A stretch of DNA of 64,000 nucleotides from JAICYJ01 sp038212095 (GCA_038212095.1 JBBQUW010000005.1:62001-126000); one strand, 5' to 3'; shown: positions 34,616 to 44,166, counted from the first letter of the stretch. Notes: generated by a model from the sequence alone, not told the origin. Made by a program: numbers and translations.

Positions 34616-36098
34616 CTCGCGCGATCGCCTCGTCGATCAGGGAGTCGTCGATGTCGACTCCCCACACCGGTCTGGCGACGTCCTCCAGCAACACGAACCG
34701 GACGCGTCCGGAACGAACCTTCTTGTCGCGCTGAAGCGCCTCACGGACGGCCAAGGGATCGACGCCGCGGTGCACGGTGGGCAGGCCGTGGCGCTTCAGC
34801 AGCGCTCGCGTCTCCTGCTCGATAGCGGGATCGAGCCCCACCAGCCGCGACGAGAGCCAGAGCGATTGCAGAAGTCCCACCGCCACCGCCTCGCCGTGCG
34901 GGATGGCGGTGAAACCGGCGGCAGCCTCGATCGCGTGGCCGATCGAGTGGCCCAGGTTCAGCACCGCCCGCAGCCCCTGCTCGCGAGGGTCTGTCGAGAC
35001 GACATGCGCCTTGTAGGCGGCGCAGCGGCGGATCAGCTCCAGGCGCTGCTCGGTGCTGCCGCGCCCGGGCTCCCAGTCGCACACCATCTCCCACAGCCGG
35101 CCACCCGCCAGCAGCCCGGTCTTGATCACCTCGGCGAAGCCGCACGCCCACTCGCGCACGGGCAGCGTCTCCAGCAGTCCCGGGTCGGTCACGACCCACT
35201 CCGCCGGGTGGAAGGCGCCGACGTAGTTCTTGGCGCTGGGGAGGTCGATGCCGGTCTTGCCGCCGATGGCTGCGTCCACCATCCCCACGAGCGAGGTCGG
35301 CACCGCGATCCAGGGCACACCGCGCTGGTAGGTGGCGGCCACGAACCCGGCCAGATCGGTGGCGGCGCCGCCGCCCAATGCCACGATCACGTCGCCCCGC
35401 TCCAGCCCCAGGTCGGCCAGGCGCGTCCAGGCCTGGCGGGCAACAGCCACCGTCTTGGCGGCCTCGCCCACGGGCAGCCGCACCGTCACGAACGGCTCCA
35501 GCGGCGCGCCCACCAGCCGCAGCACGTTGCGGTCTGCGATCAGCGCGACCCGGCGCGCGCCCGCCAGTCGCGGCAGCTCCGAGAGCGCCGCCGGTCGTGA
35601 CAGCGGAACCAGCAGCGGCTCGCCGCCCTCCAGGCGCTCGCCGTCCACCAGCGCATCCGCCGTGGCGTGGTACAGCGGGCGCCGCTGCTCGTAGAGCTCG
35701 GCAAAGCCACGCGCCTCGACCGCAAGCGGACGGTCGTCGGCCCGCGCCTCGATCCGCCGCCAGGCCGTCTGCGGCGAGATGTCGAGCAGCACTGTGAAGC
35801 TGCCGTCCCGTAGCCGCTCGCGCGTCACGGCGGACGTGATCGCACCGCCGCCCAGTGCCACGACCACTTCGATCCGCGCCAGCAGCCGTGCCGCCACCCG
35901 CTCCTCCAGGGCGCGGAAGGCCGGCTCGCCGTCCTCTGCGAAGATGCGCGGGATCGGCTTGCCGGCCTCGCGCTCGATCTCCACGTCGGCGTCGACGAAG
36001 TCCCAGCCCAGACGGTCGGCCAGCGCGCCACCCGCCGTCGTCTTGCCCGCCCCCATGAAGCCGATCAGGGCGATGTTGCGGTAGGGACCGGGGATCAT
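34608..36098 (-). CDS. aroKB: Shikimate kinase / 3-dehydroquinate synthase fusion
   Basis: A 496-residue bifunctional protein. Residues 1-~165 are shikimate kinase with P-loop LIGFMGAGKTTAGGALA, DADVEIEREAGKPIPRIF and the VVALGGGAI loop. Residues ~170-496 are dehydroquinate synthase with VIVALGGGAATDLAGFVAATY, PTSLVGMVDAAIGGKTGID, FAEVIKTGLL and the zinc His in NLGHSIGHAIE and PHGEAVAVGL. The two enzymes catalyse non-consecutive steps (5 and 2) of the shikimate pathway. aroC starts the run just upstream (ATGA overlap), so one transcript covers three steps. Confidence 0.95.
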   Translation of the reverse strand: MIPGPYRNIALIGFMGAGKTTAGGALADRLGWDFVDADVEIEREAGKPIPRIFAEDGEPAFRALEERVAARLLARIEVVVALGGGAITSAVTRERLRDGSFTVLLDISPQTAWRRIEARADDRPLAVEARGFAELYEQRRPLYHATADALVDGERLEGGEPLLVPLSRPAALSELPRLAGARRVALIADRNVLRLVGAPLEPFVTVRLPVGEAAKTVAVARQAWTRLADLGLERGDVIVALGGGAATDLAGFVAATYQRGVPWIAVPTSLVGMVDAAIGGKTGIDLPSAKNYVGAFHPAEWVVTDPGLLETLPVREWACGFAEVIKTGLLAGGRLWEMVCDWEPGRGSTEQRLELIRRCAAYKAHVVSTDPREQGLRAVLNLGHSIGHAIEAAAGFTAIPHGEAVAVGLLQSLWLSSRLVGLDPAIEQETRALLKRHGLPTVHRGVDPLAVREALQRDKKVRSGRVRFVLLEDVARPVWGVDIDDSLIDEAIARAV

Positions 36099-37279
36099 GC
36101 CCGGTCGATGCGAGCGATGTAGGCGGCGTGCGCAGCGATGAAGTCCTCGATCGCATCGCCTCCGAACTTCTCCAGCGCTGCCCGCGCCAGCTCGAACGCG
36201 ACCGCTGCCTCGGCCACCACCGCGGCGGCCGGCAGCACCGTCACGTCGCTGCGCTCGACGTGCGCCTCGCGCGGCTCATGGCTGCCGAGCTCGACACTGC
36301 GCAGCGGCCGCATCAGGGTCGGCAGCGGCTTCCAGATCGTCCGCACGACGAGGTCGGCGCCGTTGGTGATGCCGCCCTCAAGCCCGCCGGCGCGGTCGGT
36401 CTCGCGGTGGAAACCACGCTCGGCGCTGTGCAGGATCTCGTCGTGCACGCTCGATCCGCGGCGGCCGGCGGACGCGATCGCATCCCCGATCTCGACGCCC
36501 TTTGCCGACTGGATCGAGAGCATCGCGGCGGCAAGTCGGCCGTCCAGCCGCAGCCCCGCCGAGACGTGTGATCCCAGCCCGGGCGGCACGCCGAACGCAC
36601 GCACCTCGGTGACGCCGCCGAGCGTGTCGCGATCGCCCTTGGCAGCCTCGATCTCGGCGATCATCGCCGCCTCGGCATCCGGATCGAGGCAGCGCACGTC
36701 GCTGGCCTCGGCACGCTCGAAGTCCGCCGGTGCCAGCCATGCCGGCGCCGTTGCCCGCACCGAGCCGATCTGGAGCACGTGCGATCGCACATCGATGCCG
36801 ATCGTGCCGATCAGCGCCTTGGCCACCGCTCCCGCCGCGACTCGCGCCGCCGTCTCTCGGGCGCTGGCGCGTTCGAGCACGTTGCGCACGTCGGCGTGCC
36901 CGTACTTGAGCGTCCCGGCGAGGTCAGCGTGGCCGGGCCGAGGCAGCCGGATCGGCTTGCCTCGCCAGCCATACTCCTCCAGTGCGTCATCGCTCACCGG
37001 CCACGCGCTCATCGGCTCTGTCCAGTTCTTGTGGTCGCGGTTCTCTATGAAGAACGCCAGCGGGCTGCCGAGCGTCCGGCCATGTCGAAGGCCGCCGGTC
37101 GGACGCGCCTCGTCCTGCTCGAGCTTCTGCCGCGGGCTGCGGCCGTATCCGGCCTGGCGGCGGGCGAGGTCGCGGCGGATCAACCCGTCGCTCAGGTCGA
37201 GGCCGGCCGGCAGGCCGCTGATGACGACCGTAAGGCCAGGGCCGTGTGACTCACCGGCGGTGACGTAGGAGAGCTCCAT
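36095..37279 (-). CDS. aroC: Chorismate synthase
   Basis: A 394-residue FMN-dependent enzyme converting EPSP to chorismate. The conserved GESHGPGLTVVISGLPAG at the N terminus, GYGRSPRQKLE and HADLAGTLKYGHADVRNVLERASARETAARVAAGA are present. It is first in the aroC-aroKB operon; its stop overlaps the aroKB start. aroA and aroF/G are elsewhere, while aroE is about 5 kb away in another operon. Confidence 0.97.
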   Translation of the reverse strand: MELSYVTAGESHGPGLTVVISGLPAGLDLSDGLIRRDLARRQAGYGRSPRQKLEQDEARPTGGLRHGRTLGSPLAFFIENRDHKNWTEPMSAWPVSDDALEEYGWRGKPIRLPRPGHADLAGTLKYGHADVRNVLERASARETAARVAAGAVAKALIGTIGIDVRSHVLQIGSVRATAPAWLAPADFERAEASDVRCLDPDAEAAMIAEIEAAKGDRDTLGGVTEVRAFGVPPGLGSHVSAGLRLDGRLAAAMLSIQSAKGVEIGDAIASAGRRGSSVHDEILHSAERGFHRETDRAGGLEGGITNGADLVVRTIWKPLPTLMRPLRSVELGSHEPREAHVERSDVTVLPAAAVVAEAAVAFELARAALEKFGGDAIEDFIAAHAAYIARIDRA

Positions 37280-37377
37280 CTGCTGCGCTAGCCTAATCGA
37301 CGACCGCCGGCGGTTGCCCCAAGACGGTGGCGGGACGATCTACAGTCGCCGCCCCGACGCGCCGATAGGAGATCGAG

Positions 37378-38016
37378 ATGGAGTTCGCACTTCCCTTCGC
37401 AGGCGTCGGATTCGCCCTGGGCTGGCCGATCGAGTGGCTGATCCAGCGCTTCCCGCTGGGCGAGGGCACGCCACCGTCTGTGCGGCGCAAGATGATCGTG
37501 GCGACGCTGACCGCGGGCCTGTTCGCCGCCATGACGCTCAAGATCGGCTTCCAGCCGCGACTGGCGCCGGCGCTGCTCTTGACTGCGCTGATAGTGCCGG
37601 CGTCCGCGATCGATCTCAACCACCGCATCATCCCCAACGCGATCAACTTCCCCGGTGCGTTTCTGGTGTTCGCGGTTGCCACCGTGGCTGAGCCCGGCCG
37701 GCTGGTCGAGTTCGTGCTGGGTGGCCTCGGCTGCTTCCTCTTCCTGGGCTTGGCCTGGGCGATCTCGCCCAATGGCATGGGTCTGGGCGACGTCAAGATG
37801 GCGCTGATGATCGGCCTGGGCACGGGGCGGTATGCGTTCGTGGCGATGTTCTCCGGCTTTCTTGCCTCCACCGCGCTGGCGATCTACGTGCTGACGCGCC
37901 GCGGCTCGAAAGGCCGCAAGACGACGTTCCCGTTCGGCCCGTTTCTGGCTTTCGGCACCGTCATCGCGTTGCTGTGGGGCCCGGCGCTCTCGCCGTACCT
38001 GCTCGGCGGCTACTGA
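37378..38016 (+). CDS. Prepilin peptidase (A24 family) without methylase domain
   Basis: A 212-residue polytopic membrane protease. The two catalytic Asp are in ASAIDLNHRIIPNAINF and GMGLGDVKMALMIGLG. It lacks the N-terminal cytoplasmic zinc/methyltransferase domain of PilD/GspO, like short archaeal or TadV-type A24 enzymes. A GGAG ribosome site precedes ATG 37378. No pilin or pilus-assembly genes are in the window, so it would process type IV-like pilins encoded elsewhere. Confidence 0.88.
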   Translation: MEFALPFAGVGFALGWPIEWLIQRFPLGEGTPPSVRRKMIVATLTAGLFAAMTLKIGFQPRLAPALLLTALIVPASAIDLNHRIIPNAINFPGAFLVFAVATVAEPGRLVEFVLGGLGCFLFLGLAWAISPNGMGLGDVKMALMIGLGTGRYAFVAMFSGFLASTALAIYVLTRRGSKGRKTTFPFGPFLAFGTVIALLWGPALSPYLLGGY

Positions 38017-38177
38017 GCCGGAGAGGAAGTATGCCGGCGCCACCACCGCCCGCCGGCCAGGACTTGAACGGAGGCCAGGCGTATTGGATGAGTACCGCAA
38101 CCGTCCTAAGCCATGAACAGCACCACGAACCGACGACACCGAGCCGTCGAAATTACGCCTACGAAGGATGCAGCCAG

Positions 38178-39368
38178 ATGAGTCGCAAGCTCGCCGTCGT
38201 CGCCCTCCTGATAGCTGGATCGGTCGGTCTGACCGCGCCTGTCAGCGCGGTCGCGACCACCACGTACGCTGATTGGGCGCAGAATGGGGCTGGCCCAGCG
38301 CGACACGCAAACAACACCGCAGAGACGCAGATCGGCGGCAGCACGGTTACCCAGCTGACGCTGGCGGCGGGAGGTTTCGCGAACGACTGCCACTGCACCA
38401 TGCGGCCGATCATCAGCGACGGCGTCGTCTATAGCCAGGTGCTCGACGTCGGGGGAGCCAGAATCAAAGCCTGGGATGAACAGACCGGGGCATTTCTATG
38501 GGCGACGCAGGTGTATTCGCCGCAGGGCAACTTCGCGGTGTCTGACGGCGTCATCGTCGCGGCCGATTTTCTGGGCAACCTCTATGGCTTCTCGACGGTG
38601 GATGGATCACAGCTCTGGTCGTCGCCATCGGGCGGCAGCTCAGCGCAACCAGTGATCGCCAATGGTGTCGTGTACGTTACCTGGGGGCATATCCAGGCGC
38701 TTGACCTGCACACTGGGGCGATTCTTTGGACGGGACAGCCGCTGGACGACCAGGCACGCAGTGGCCCGACGGTCGGTGTCAACGGCACAGAGGTCTTCCA
38801 GTACACGAGTGGCCTCGTCTTCGCGTTCTCCACCAGCGACGGTCACCTGCTCTGGTCTACCGCCTGCGCCATCCCTGGCGCAAACGGCGGCGACCGCTCA
38901 CCGATGGTGCTCCACGGCGTCGTCTACGAGGGCGCGACCTGTGCAATAAACGCGACCACCGGCACACCCGTCTGGAACCTCCCAGCCTTCGGTCGCGCCA
39001 GCCTCACAAACGACGCCACCGGCGGCAGCCGAGTCTTCACAGGTTACGACTGGGCAAGCAGCACTGGGCTCTACGACAGGATGGCGGCGCTCGACCGAAC
39101 CACCGGAACCGTTATCTGGTCACACGACGTCCCCAGCGACCAAAACCCAGGTGGCCTGGGAGAAGGGCCGATCGTCGCCAACGGCCTCGTCTACTTCACC
39201 GACCGAAACTTCGGCCAGACCACCATCAAGGCATTCGACACACAGACCGGAAAGCTGATCTGGAAATCCCCGCCAGTGACCGGCGTCTACGCGATCAGCA
39301 TCGCCGACGGCCGCATCTGGGCCAACTTCGGCAACGACAACCTAGTCCGCTACTGGGCACTTCCCTAA
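38178..39368 (+). CDS. Secreted PQQ-like beta-propeller protein
   Basis: A 396-residue exported protein. Residues 1-25 form a signal peptide (KLAVVALLIAGSVGLTAPVSAVA). Successive blades then carry the PQQ-repeat pattern (IKAWDEQTGAFLWATQV, LYGFSTVDGSQLWSS, IQALDLHTGAILWTGQP, VFAFSTSDGHLLWST, MAALDRTTGTVIWSHDV, IKAFDTQTGKLIWKS). It has no cytochrome domain or dehydrogenase motifs, so it is probably a binding or scaffold propeller. Base composition is visibly lower in GC than its neighbours. An in-frame ATG at 38031 with a GAGAGGAAGT ribosome site gives a 49-residue longer form, but the signal peptide argues for 38178. Confidence 0.82.
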   Translation: MSRKLAVVALLIAGSVGLTAPVSAVATTTYADWAQNGAGPARHANNTAETQIGGSTVTQLTLAAGGFANDCHCTMRPIISDGVVYSQVLDVGGARIKAWDEQTGAFLWATQVYSPQGNFAVSDGVIVAADFLGNLYGFSTVDGSQLWSSPSGGSSAQPVIANGVVYVTWGHIQALDLHTGAILWTGQPLDDQARSGPTVGVNGTEVFQYTSGLVFAFSTSDGHLLWSTACAIPGANGGDRSPMVLHGVVYEGATCAINATTGTPVWNLPAFGRASLTNDATGGSRVFTGYDWASSTGLYDRMAALDRTTGTVIWSHDVPSDQNPGGLGEGPIVANGLVYFTDRNFGQTTIKAFDTQTGKLIWKSPPVTGVYAISIADGRIWANFGNDNLVRYWALP

Positions 39369-39496
39369 CCAGCAACGCCCGAGGAAGCGACGCTGTACGA
39401 ACCCAACATGAACAAGCTCGACTCGGCGGCGGTGCAGGTGACCAAACCATGCGGCTCTCGGGCCGCCTCACACCGCCGCTGGGCCGCCCCATCTCG

Positions 39497-39510
39497 CCGG
39501 GAGTGCCCGG
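39497..39510. terminator. Possible small hairpin in convergent gap
   Basis: CCGGG-AGTG-CCCGG lies in the 163-base gap between two convergent genes. The 5-bp stem has a stable tetraloop but no T-run. The rest of the gap shows only GC-rich short repeats (GGCCGCC at about 39461 and 39482). Confidence 0.3.
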
Positions 39511-39531
39511 TGTGACGACTGGCGGCCTAAG

Positions 39532-41151
39532 TCACGCGCTGTTGCGCACGAACACGGCGCCATCGGTATCTGAGTAAATCTGGTGCCATCCCGGGAGGGA
39601 TCGCATGCGATTGATCACGCTCTCGTTGATCGGAGCCGAGGCGACGGTGATGTCGTACCCCTTGAGCACCCTGCTCCACTGTCGCTGCTGTCCGGTACCG
39701 GCTTCCCAATCGGCGTAGGCGGTGATCTGGTCTTGGGGGTAAATCTCATAGCGCGCGTCGAAACCGACCCGTCCCTGGAGCTTGGGATCAGTCCAGAGCA
39801 AGGCCGAGGACGAGAAGTCAGCGGCGAGCAACTTCTCGTTCGGGTGTGCTTGGGCGTAGCTTGCGGCGGCGAGCATCAGCCCCGGCGGTGCGAGCTGCTC
39901 GAAGCGTGAGGAGGGTGTGGTGAGGAGCACGGCCATTGCGACCCCGGCGCCGATCACCGCAAGAGAGGGGATCGCACGAGCCGTGATCGTGCGGAGGAAC
40001 CTGGAGTCGCCCGCAGCCGACGTCCTGTGCATCACATCGGCAATGAGGATCGGCGCAACGAAGGCGAACCAAACCTGGTGGCGAACGGCATGGGCTCCGG
40101 CTGCGGCCAGCACAAAGGTGATCGCGACCATGAACAAGGGCGGTCGGTAGCCGCGGCCATGTGAGAATCCGATTGCCGCCAACGTCGCCAGCAGCAGGAT
40201 CACAAACGGCAAGCTGACGCCCGAGAACGTCGCCGGTTGCCACTCGCCTACGTGTGCCGTGAGCACGGGATTGGCGAGCACCGAGCGGTAGTAGGCGATG
40301 ATCGCGAACCCGTAGGGGGTGGTGAGGATCGCGGCCGGAACCGACCCGGCCAGCAGCAGATAGGCCATCATGATCCTCCGCCGGTCGGGGCGAAGATTAT
40401 GAGCCGCTGCCCACAGGCAGTACGCGATTACGATTGGAGCGGCCAGCAGCACGGATCCATGCAGGTTCGCCCACAAGACAAAGACCAGCGGCAACGCGAT
40501 CAGTGGGCGACCGAAACGGCGCTTGCGGTCGTCGTTCAGGATCAGCACCACCACCAGAACGAATAGCGGATAAGCGAAGGTCTGCGTGCGCACGAAGGTA
40601 TTGAGCTCACACGCGCCGAAGCTGATCGCCGTCCAAATCAGTACGCGCACCGGTGAGACGCCCCGATGCACCATATAGCCCGCCAGCAATCCAAACGCGG
40701 CCGCAACGCATAGCGCCGACAGGCCAGCAGCGGCGGGGTATCCACCCAGACGGTAGGCTTGGTAATAGAACCACTGCGCGAGCCACTGCTGGTCGATCCA
40801 CGGTTTGCCGTAGGCGGCCCACGTCATCGTCTCGGTACGCGGAACGCCGTGCTGAGAGATCAGCCGACCGGCACTCAAGCTCGAGAAGGTATCGGTCGTC
40901 AGCAGACGCGAGGTCGTCGTCGCCACCCCGGCAAAGACGAGCGCGCCGAGGCTGATCGGCCACGTCAACGAGCGGCGCGAGCGACGCGCCGCGGAGACGA
41001 CCTCGCCGCGACCGACGATCCAGGGAGCACCGCGAACGACCGGAATTGCCGTCAGCCCGGCCAGCAGCACCCGCGTGGCGCGGCGAGGCGCGACTCTGGA
41101 TGGGTAGGTGGCCACCCCTCCAGAATGCCAACCTCCCACTCCCAGCACCAT
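39532..41151 (-). CDS. Polytopic membrane protein, GT-C glycosyltransferase-like
   Basis: About 540 residues with roughly ten hydrophobic segments. After the first helix comes DTFSSLSAGRLISQHG, then PRTETMTWAAYGKPW and IDQQWLAQWFYYQAYRLGG. This acidic-plus-aromatic first loop resembles uncharacterised GT-C-type membrane proteins that use polyprenyl-linked sugars. A soluble C-terminal part (about 120 residues) follows the last helix. The start is uncertain: ATG 41151, GTG 41115 and TTG 41274 are in frame and none has a good ribosome site. It lies in the same lower-GC island as the propeller gene. No substrate can be named. Confidence 0.65.
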   Translation of the reverse strand: MVLGVGGWHSGGVATYPSRVAPRRATRVLLAGLTAIPVVRGAPWIVGRGEVVSAARRSRRSLTWPISLGALVFAGVATTTSRLLTTDTFSSLSAGRLISQHGVPRTETMTWAAYGKPWIDQQWLAQWFYYQAYRLGGYPAAAGLSALCVAAAFGLLAGYMVHRGVSPVRVLIWTAISFGACELNTFVRTQTFAYPLFVLVVVLILNDDRKRRFGRPLIALPLVFVLWANLHGSVLLAAPIVIAYCLWAAAHNLRPDRRRIMMAYLLLAGSVPAAILTTPYGFAIIAYYRSVLANPVLTAHVGEWQPATFSGVSLPFVILLLATLAAIGFSHGRGYRPPLFMVAITFVLAAAGAHAVRHQVWFAFVAPILIADVMHRTSAAGDSRFLRTITARAIPSLAVIGAGVAMAVLLTTPSSRFEQLAPPGLMLAAASYAQAHPNEKLLAADFSSSALLWTDPKLQGRVGFDARYEIYPQDQITAYADWEAGTGQQRQWSRVLKGYDITVASAPINESVINRMRSLPGWHQIYSDTDGAVFVRNSA

Positions 41152-41472
41152 CGGGCGGATCGCGTATCCCCCCGGGGGATCTTTCCTCCCCCGACCCAGC
41201 TCCCGACCTCCCCACCGTCCATTCGTGCGGTACGAGGACGAGTCGGCGACCCGTTGGGTGCCGATGGCCCTCAAGGGTGCCCGTAGGCCGTACGGGAGCG
41301 GGCCGATGCCATCTACACCACGAGCCTCTTAGGAACACTGACCGGCCAGATTGCAACCCGCCAACGGCCCTACACAGCCGATAGTCCCCGCGTCAGGACG
41401 ACACCCGCCGTGAGATTTCTTCGTTGAGCTTTGCGCAGAAACCAAATATGGGGGACGAGCGTCCAGCCAGGC
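41152..41472. other. Intergenic stretch, no gene recognised
   Basis: About 320 bases between the membrane-protein gene and a small plus-strand ORF. It is less GC-rich than the surroundings. Short ORFs cross it on both strands but none has a ribosome site or protein-like composition. CCCCCCGGGGG at about 41169-41179 is a local palindrome upstream of the membrane-protein gene. Confidence 0.5.
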
Positions 41473-41661
41473 ATGCGACCTCTCACAGCCATCCTCCTGA
41501 TCGCGTTCGCCACCGCTGGCTACATCGGCTCGACGGCATCCGGCGCGTCCAGCAGCGGCGACACCGGTGCCTCGACGGCACACACCGCCGCGGCGATCAG
41601 TCTGGCTCGTTGGGATCGTGCATCCGGCGGGCGATGCCGGCCGCCAGTGACCGGGGCATGA
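41473..41661 (+). CDS. Doubtful small secreted-peptide ORF
   Basis: A 62-residue ORF with a signal-like start (MRPLTAILLIAFATAGYIGSTASGA), then a Ser/Thr/Ala-rich part. Its last 65 bases overlap the convergent SDR gene and there is no clear Shine-Dalgarno sequence. The N terminus looks real, but the tail lies in the shadow of the SDR gene, so it may be a truncated remnant of an exported protein. Confidence 0.25.
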   Translation: MRPLTAILLIAFATAGYIGSTASGASSSGDTGASTAHTAAAISLARWDRASGGRCRPPVTGA

Positions 41662-42361
41662 GCCGCGCGCCGGTGGTTCCCAGCCGGTTGACGCGACCCG
41701 GTACGACGACCGCCTTGCCCGCCAGCATGCCCGCGTAGCCCTCGGCCGCCACGTCGGAGGGCTCCATCAACCGGGTGGTCAGTAGCCGCGGCCGCACGAC
41801 GTCCGTCGCATCGGTGCCGGCCCGCGTCGGCCCGGGGCACAGCGTCGTCACCGTCACCCCGCTGCCGTTCAACTCCTCCCGAACCGCCTCCGAGAACGAG
41901 AGCACGTACGCCTTGCTGGCGTAGTACACCGCCATCGACGGGCCCGCCTGGAAGGCTGCCGTCGATGCCACGTGCAGCACCCTGCCCGCGCCACGCTCCA
42001 CCATCGTGGGCAGGAACAGCCGAGTCAGCTGCGTCAGCGCCGCGACATTGACCTGCAGCATCTCGCCCAGCAACGCCGGATCGGAGTCCACGAACGCTCC
42101 CGCGCTGGCAAATCCGGCGTTGTTGACCAGGAAATCGATCTCACCGCACTCGTCGAACAGCGACGCCGGCGCGATCGGGTTCGAGAGGTCGCGTGGGATT
42201 GCACGCACGTTGACGCGGAACCGATCCTCGAGATCCCGGGCCAACACTCCCAGCCGTTCTGCCCCGCGCGAAACCAGCACCAGGTCGTGGCCGTCGGCGG
42301 CGAAAAGCCGCGCCAGCTCGAGACCGATGCCGTCCGAAGCCCCCGTGACGAGCGCGATCAC
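41597..42361 (-). CDS. SDR-family oxidoreductase
   Basis: A 254-residue short-chain dehydrogenase. GTG 42361 overlaps the aroE stop (GTGA). The NAD(P)-binding motif is VTGASDGIGLELARLF, NNAG is in DFLVNNAGFAS, the catalytic Ser is in HVASTAAFQAG and YxxxK in YYASKAYVLSFSEAV. It resembles the DltE/YohF-like classical group with unknown substrate. Coupling to aroE is probably positional. Confidence 0.85.
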   Translation of the reverse strand: MIALVTGASDGIGLELARLFAADGHDLVLVSRGAERLGVLARDLEDRFRVNVRAIPRDLSNPIAPASLFDECGEIDFLVNNAGFASAGAFVDSDPALLGEMLQVNVAALTQLTRLFLPTMVERGAGRVLHVASTAAFQAGPSMAVYYASKAYVLSFSEAVREELNGSGVTVTTLCPGPTRAGTDATDVVRPRLLTTRLMEPSDVAAEGYAGMLAGKAVVVPGRVNRLGTTGARLMPRSLAAGIARRMHDPNEPD

Positions 42362-43203
42362 CCGTCTAGTGTAGTTGCCCCCGCAGGCTTCGCGCGAACC
42401 GCCCGGCGCATCGCCTCGCCCGGCGCATCGACACCGGTGAAGATCGTGAAGGCGCGCGCCCCCTGACCGACCAAGACGTCGAGCCCATCCACCGTCCGAA
42501 CTCCGGCTCGCCGCGCCGCCGCGACCAGCCCCGTCTCGGCGCCGTCCCCGCGGTAGGCAAGGTCGCACACGACGCTCGCCTGGGCCACCAGATCTGCCGC
42601 GATCGGTAGCTCATCAGCCGCCCCCGCCTGCCCGATCGGCGTCGCGTTCACGACCAGCGCGGCCGCCTTCCGGGGCGGCCAAGGAGCGGCCTGCGCCCCC
42701 AGTTCGCGAGCCAGGTCGGCCGCGGCGTCGGCTCGGCGGGCGGACACCTCGACCGCCAAACCGGCCGCCACCAGGCTGGCCACGGCGGCGCGCGCGGCTC
42801 CGCCCGCCCCGAGCACCAACGCACGGTCGCCGGGCGGATCGCCTATCGCGTCCAGCATCCCCGGCCCATCCGTGGTGTCGCCGCGCAACCCGCCGTCCTC
42901 CCGCACAGTGACCGTGTTCACCGAGCCGGCCCGCGTCGCCAGCGGCGATAGCTCGCTGCACAGCGCGGCCACCGTCTGTTTGTGCGGAATCGTGACGCTG
43001 ACGCCGGCCACGCCCAACGCGACCAGACCCCGGACCGCCTCGGCCAGCCGTTCGGGCGGCACCGGCAGCGCCACGAACACCCAGTCCATGCCGAGTGCCA
43101 CGTACCCGGCGTTGTGCATCTGCGGCGAGCGCGAGTGGTCGACCGGCCAGCCGATCACCCCCGCCAGCCTGGTCGATCCGGTGATCGCCACGCTAGCCGC
43201 CAT
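42358..43203 (-). CDS. aroE: Shikimate dehydrogenase
   Basis: A 281-residue NADP-dependent reductase of 3-dehydroshikimate. The substrate loop GVIGWPVDHSRSPQMHN, the catalytic Lys in VSVTIPHKQTV, and GAGGAARAAVASL for the cofactor are present. ATG 43203 overlaps the mltG stop by 11 bases; GTG 43191 just after that stop is an alternative. The mltG-aroE pairing is common in actinobacteria, unlike the separate aroC/aroKB operon. Confidence 0.94.
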   Translation of the reverse strand: MAASVAITGSTRLAGVIGWPVDHSRSPQMHNAGYVALGMDWVFVALPVPPERLAEAVRGLVALGVAGVSVTIPHKQTVAALCSELSPLATRAGSVNTVTVREDGGLRGDTTDGPGMLDAIGDPPGDRALVLGAGGAARAAVASLVAAGLAVEVSARRADAAADLARELGAQAAPWPPRKAAALVVNATPIGQAGAADELPIAADLVAQASVVCDLAYRGDGAETGLVAAARRAGVRTVDGLDVLVGQGARAFTIFTGVDAPGEAMRRAVRAKPAGATTLDG

Positions 43204-44140
43204 GCGCGAGGAAGTCCTGGTAGCTGGCGGTGAAGTAGCTCCTGCCGGTGTTGCCGATCGCCACGTAGTAGAGGAAATCGACGTGGGCGGGATGCGCGGC
43301 CGCCTGCAGCGACGCCAGTCCGGGATTGCAGATCGGAGTGGGCGGCAAGCCATGCCGGATGCGCGTGTTGTACGGCGTATCGGCCGCCAACTCGCTGACG
43401 GTCAGCTGGTGTGTCCACGATCCCTGCTCGTACAGCAGCGTTGCGTCGATTCCGAGCGGCATGCCCAGGTGCAGCCGGTTATAGATGACGGCCGCGATCT
43501 TGGCCCTGTCCCCCGGCACATGCGCCTCCCTCTCGATCATCGATGCGATCGTGAGCACGTCGTACGGCGTCAGGTTCTTGGACGCCGCGTAGCCCATGTC
43601 GACGGTCGAGAAGGCATTCTGAAACGCCGTCAGCTGCTGGCCGACAAGCGTGACCGGCTTCTCATGCAGCGCGACGGGATAGGTGGCCGGGAACAAGAAG
43701 CCCTCCATGTTGGCGTGGCTGCCGAAGCCGGCCGGCGCCTGGGCGGCCGCAACCGCACGGCCATAGGCCGCCCTGTCGATGCCCACGCCAGGCAGCCTGG
43801 CCTCGATATCGGTGATCCGATATCCCTCGGGGATCACCAGCGTCGCAAGCCGCGGCCCGAGCGGGCCGAGGTCGAGCCGCTTGATGATCGCGTCGTAGTC
43901 GGTGCCGGCCCGGAAGCCGTAGCTGCCGGCCTTGAAGTCGGCTCCCTGGCCCTGCTCCTTGGCGTAGTTGCGAAAGCGGGAGCCGTCGGTGACCACACCT
44001 CGCTGCTGCAGGATTCCGCCGATCGACGAGGCGTTCCCGCCTCGCGGGATCACCACCGAGATCACCGGTCCGTGCGGATCGGCGGTGGGCTTGGACGAGT
44101 CCGGGAAGACGCGGCGCACCGCCTCGAACGCGATCAGCAC
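43193..44140 (-). CDS. mltG: Endolytic murein transglycosylase
   Basis: A membrane-anchored YceG-family enzyme that cleaves nascent glycan strands. The catalytic Glu is in ASMIEREAHVPGDRAKIAAVIYNRL; GIDATLLYE and PPTPICNPGLASLQAAAHPA are family blocks. GTG 44140 cuts into the N-terminal helix. Upstream codons read on to CTG 44170, which overlaps the ruvX stop as CTGA and restores the full anchor (LIVLAALVVAVLIAFEAV) with no ATG, GTG or TTG between. The true start is therefore probably 44170. The alaS-ruvX-mltG-aroE order is typical of actinobacteria. Confidence 0.93.
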   Translation of the reverse strand: MLIAFEAVRRVFPDSSKPTADPHGPVISVVIPRGGNASSIGGILQQRGVVTDGSRFRNYAKEQGQGADFKAGSYGFRAGTDYDAIIKRLDLGPLGPRLATLVIPEGYRITDIEARLPGVGIDRAAYGRAVAAAQAPAGFGSHANMEGFLFPATYPVALHEKPVTLVGQQLTAFQNAFSTVDMGYAASKNLTPYDVLTIASMIEREAHVPGDRAKIAAVIYNRLHLGMPLGIDATLLYEQGSWTHQLTVSELAADTPYNTRIRHGLPPTPICNPGLASLQAAAHPAHVDFLYYVAIGNTGRSYFTASYQDFLAHGG

Positions 44141-44166
44141 GGCGACGACCAGCGCCGCCAGAACTA

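Noticed and set aside
38178..39368. PQQ-dependent alcohol dehydrogenase
   Set aside because: Only the propeller repeats are present; the catalytic Asp/Ca site context, vicinal Cys and cytochrome domain are not visible.
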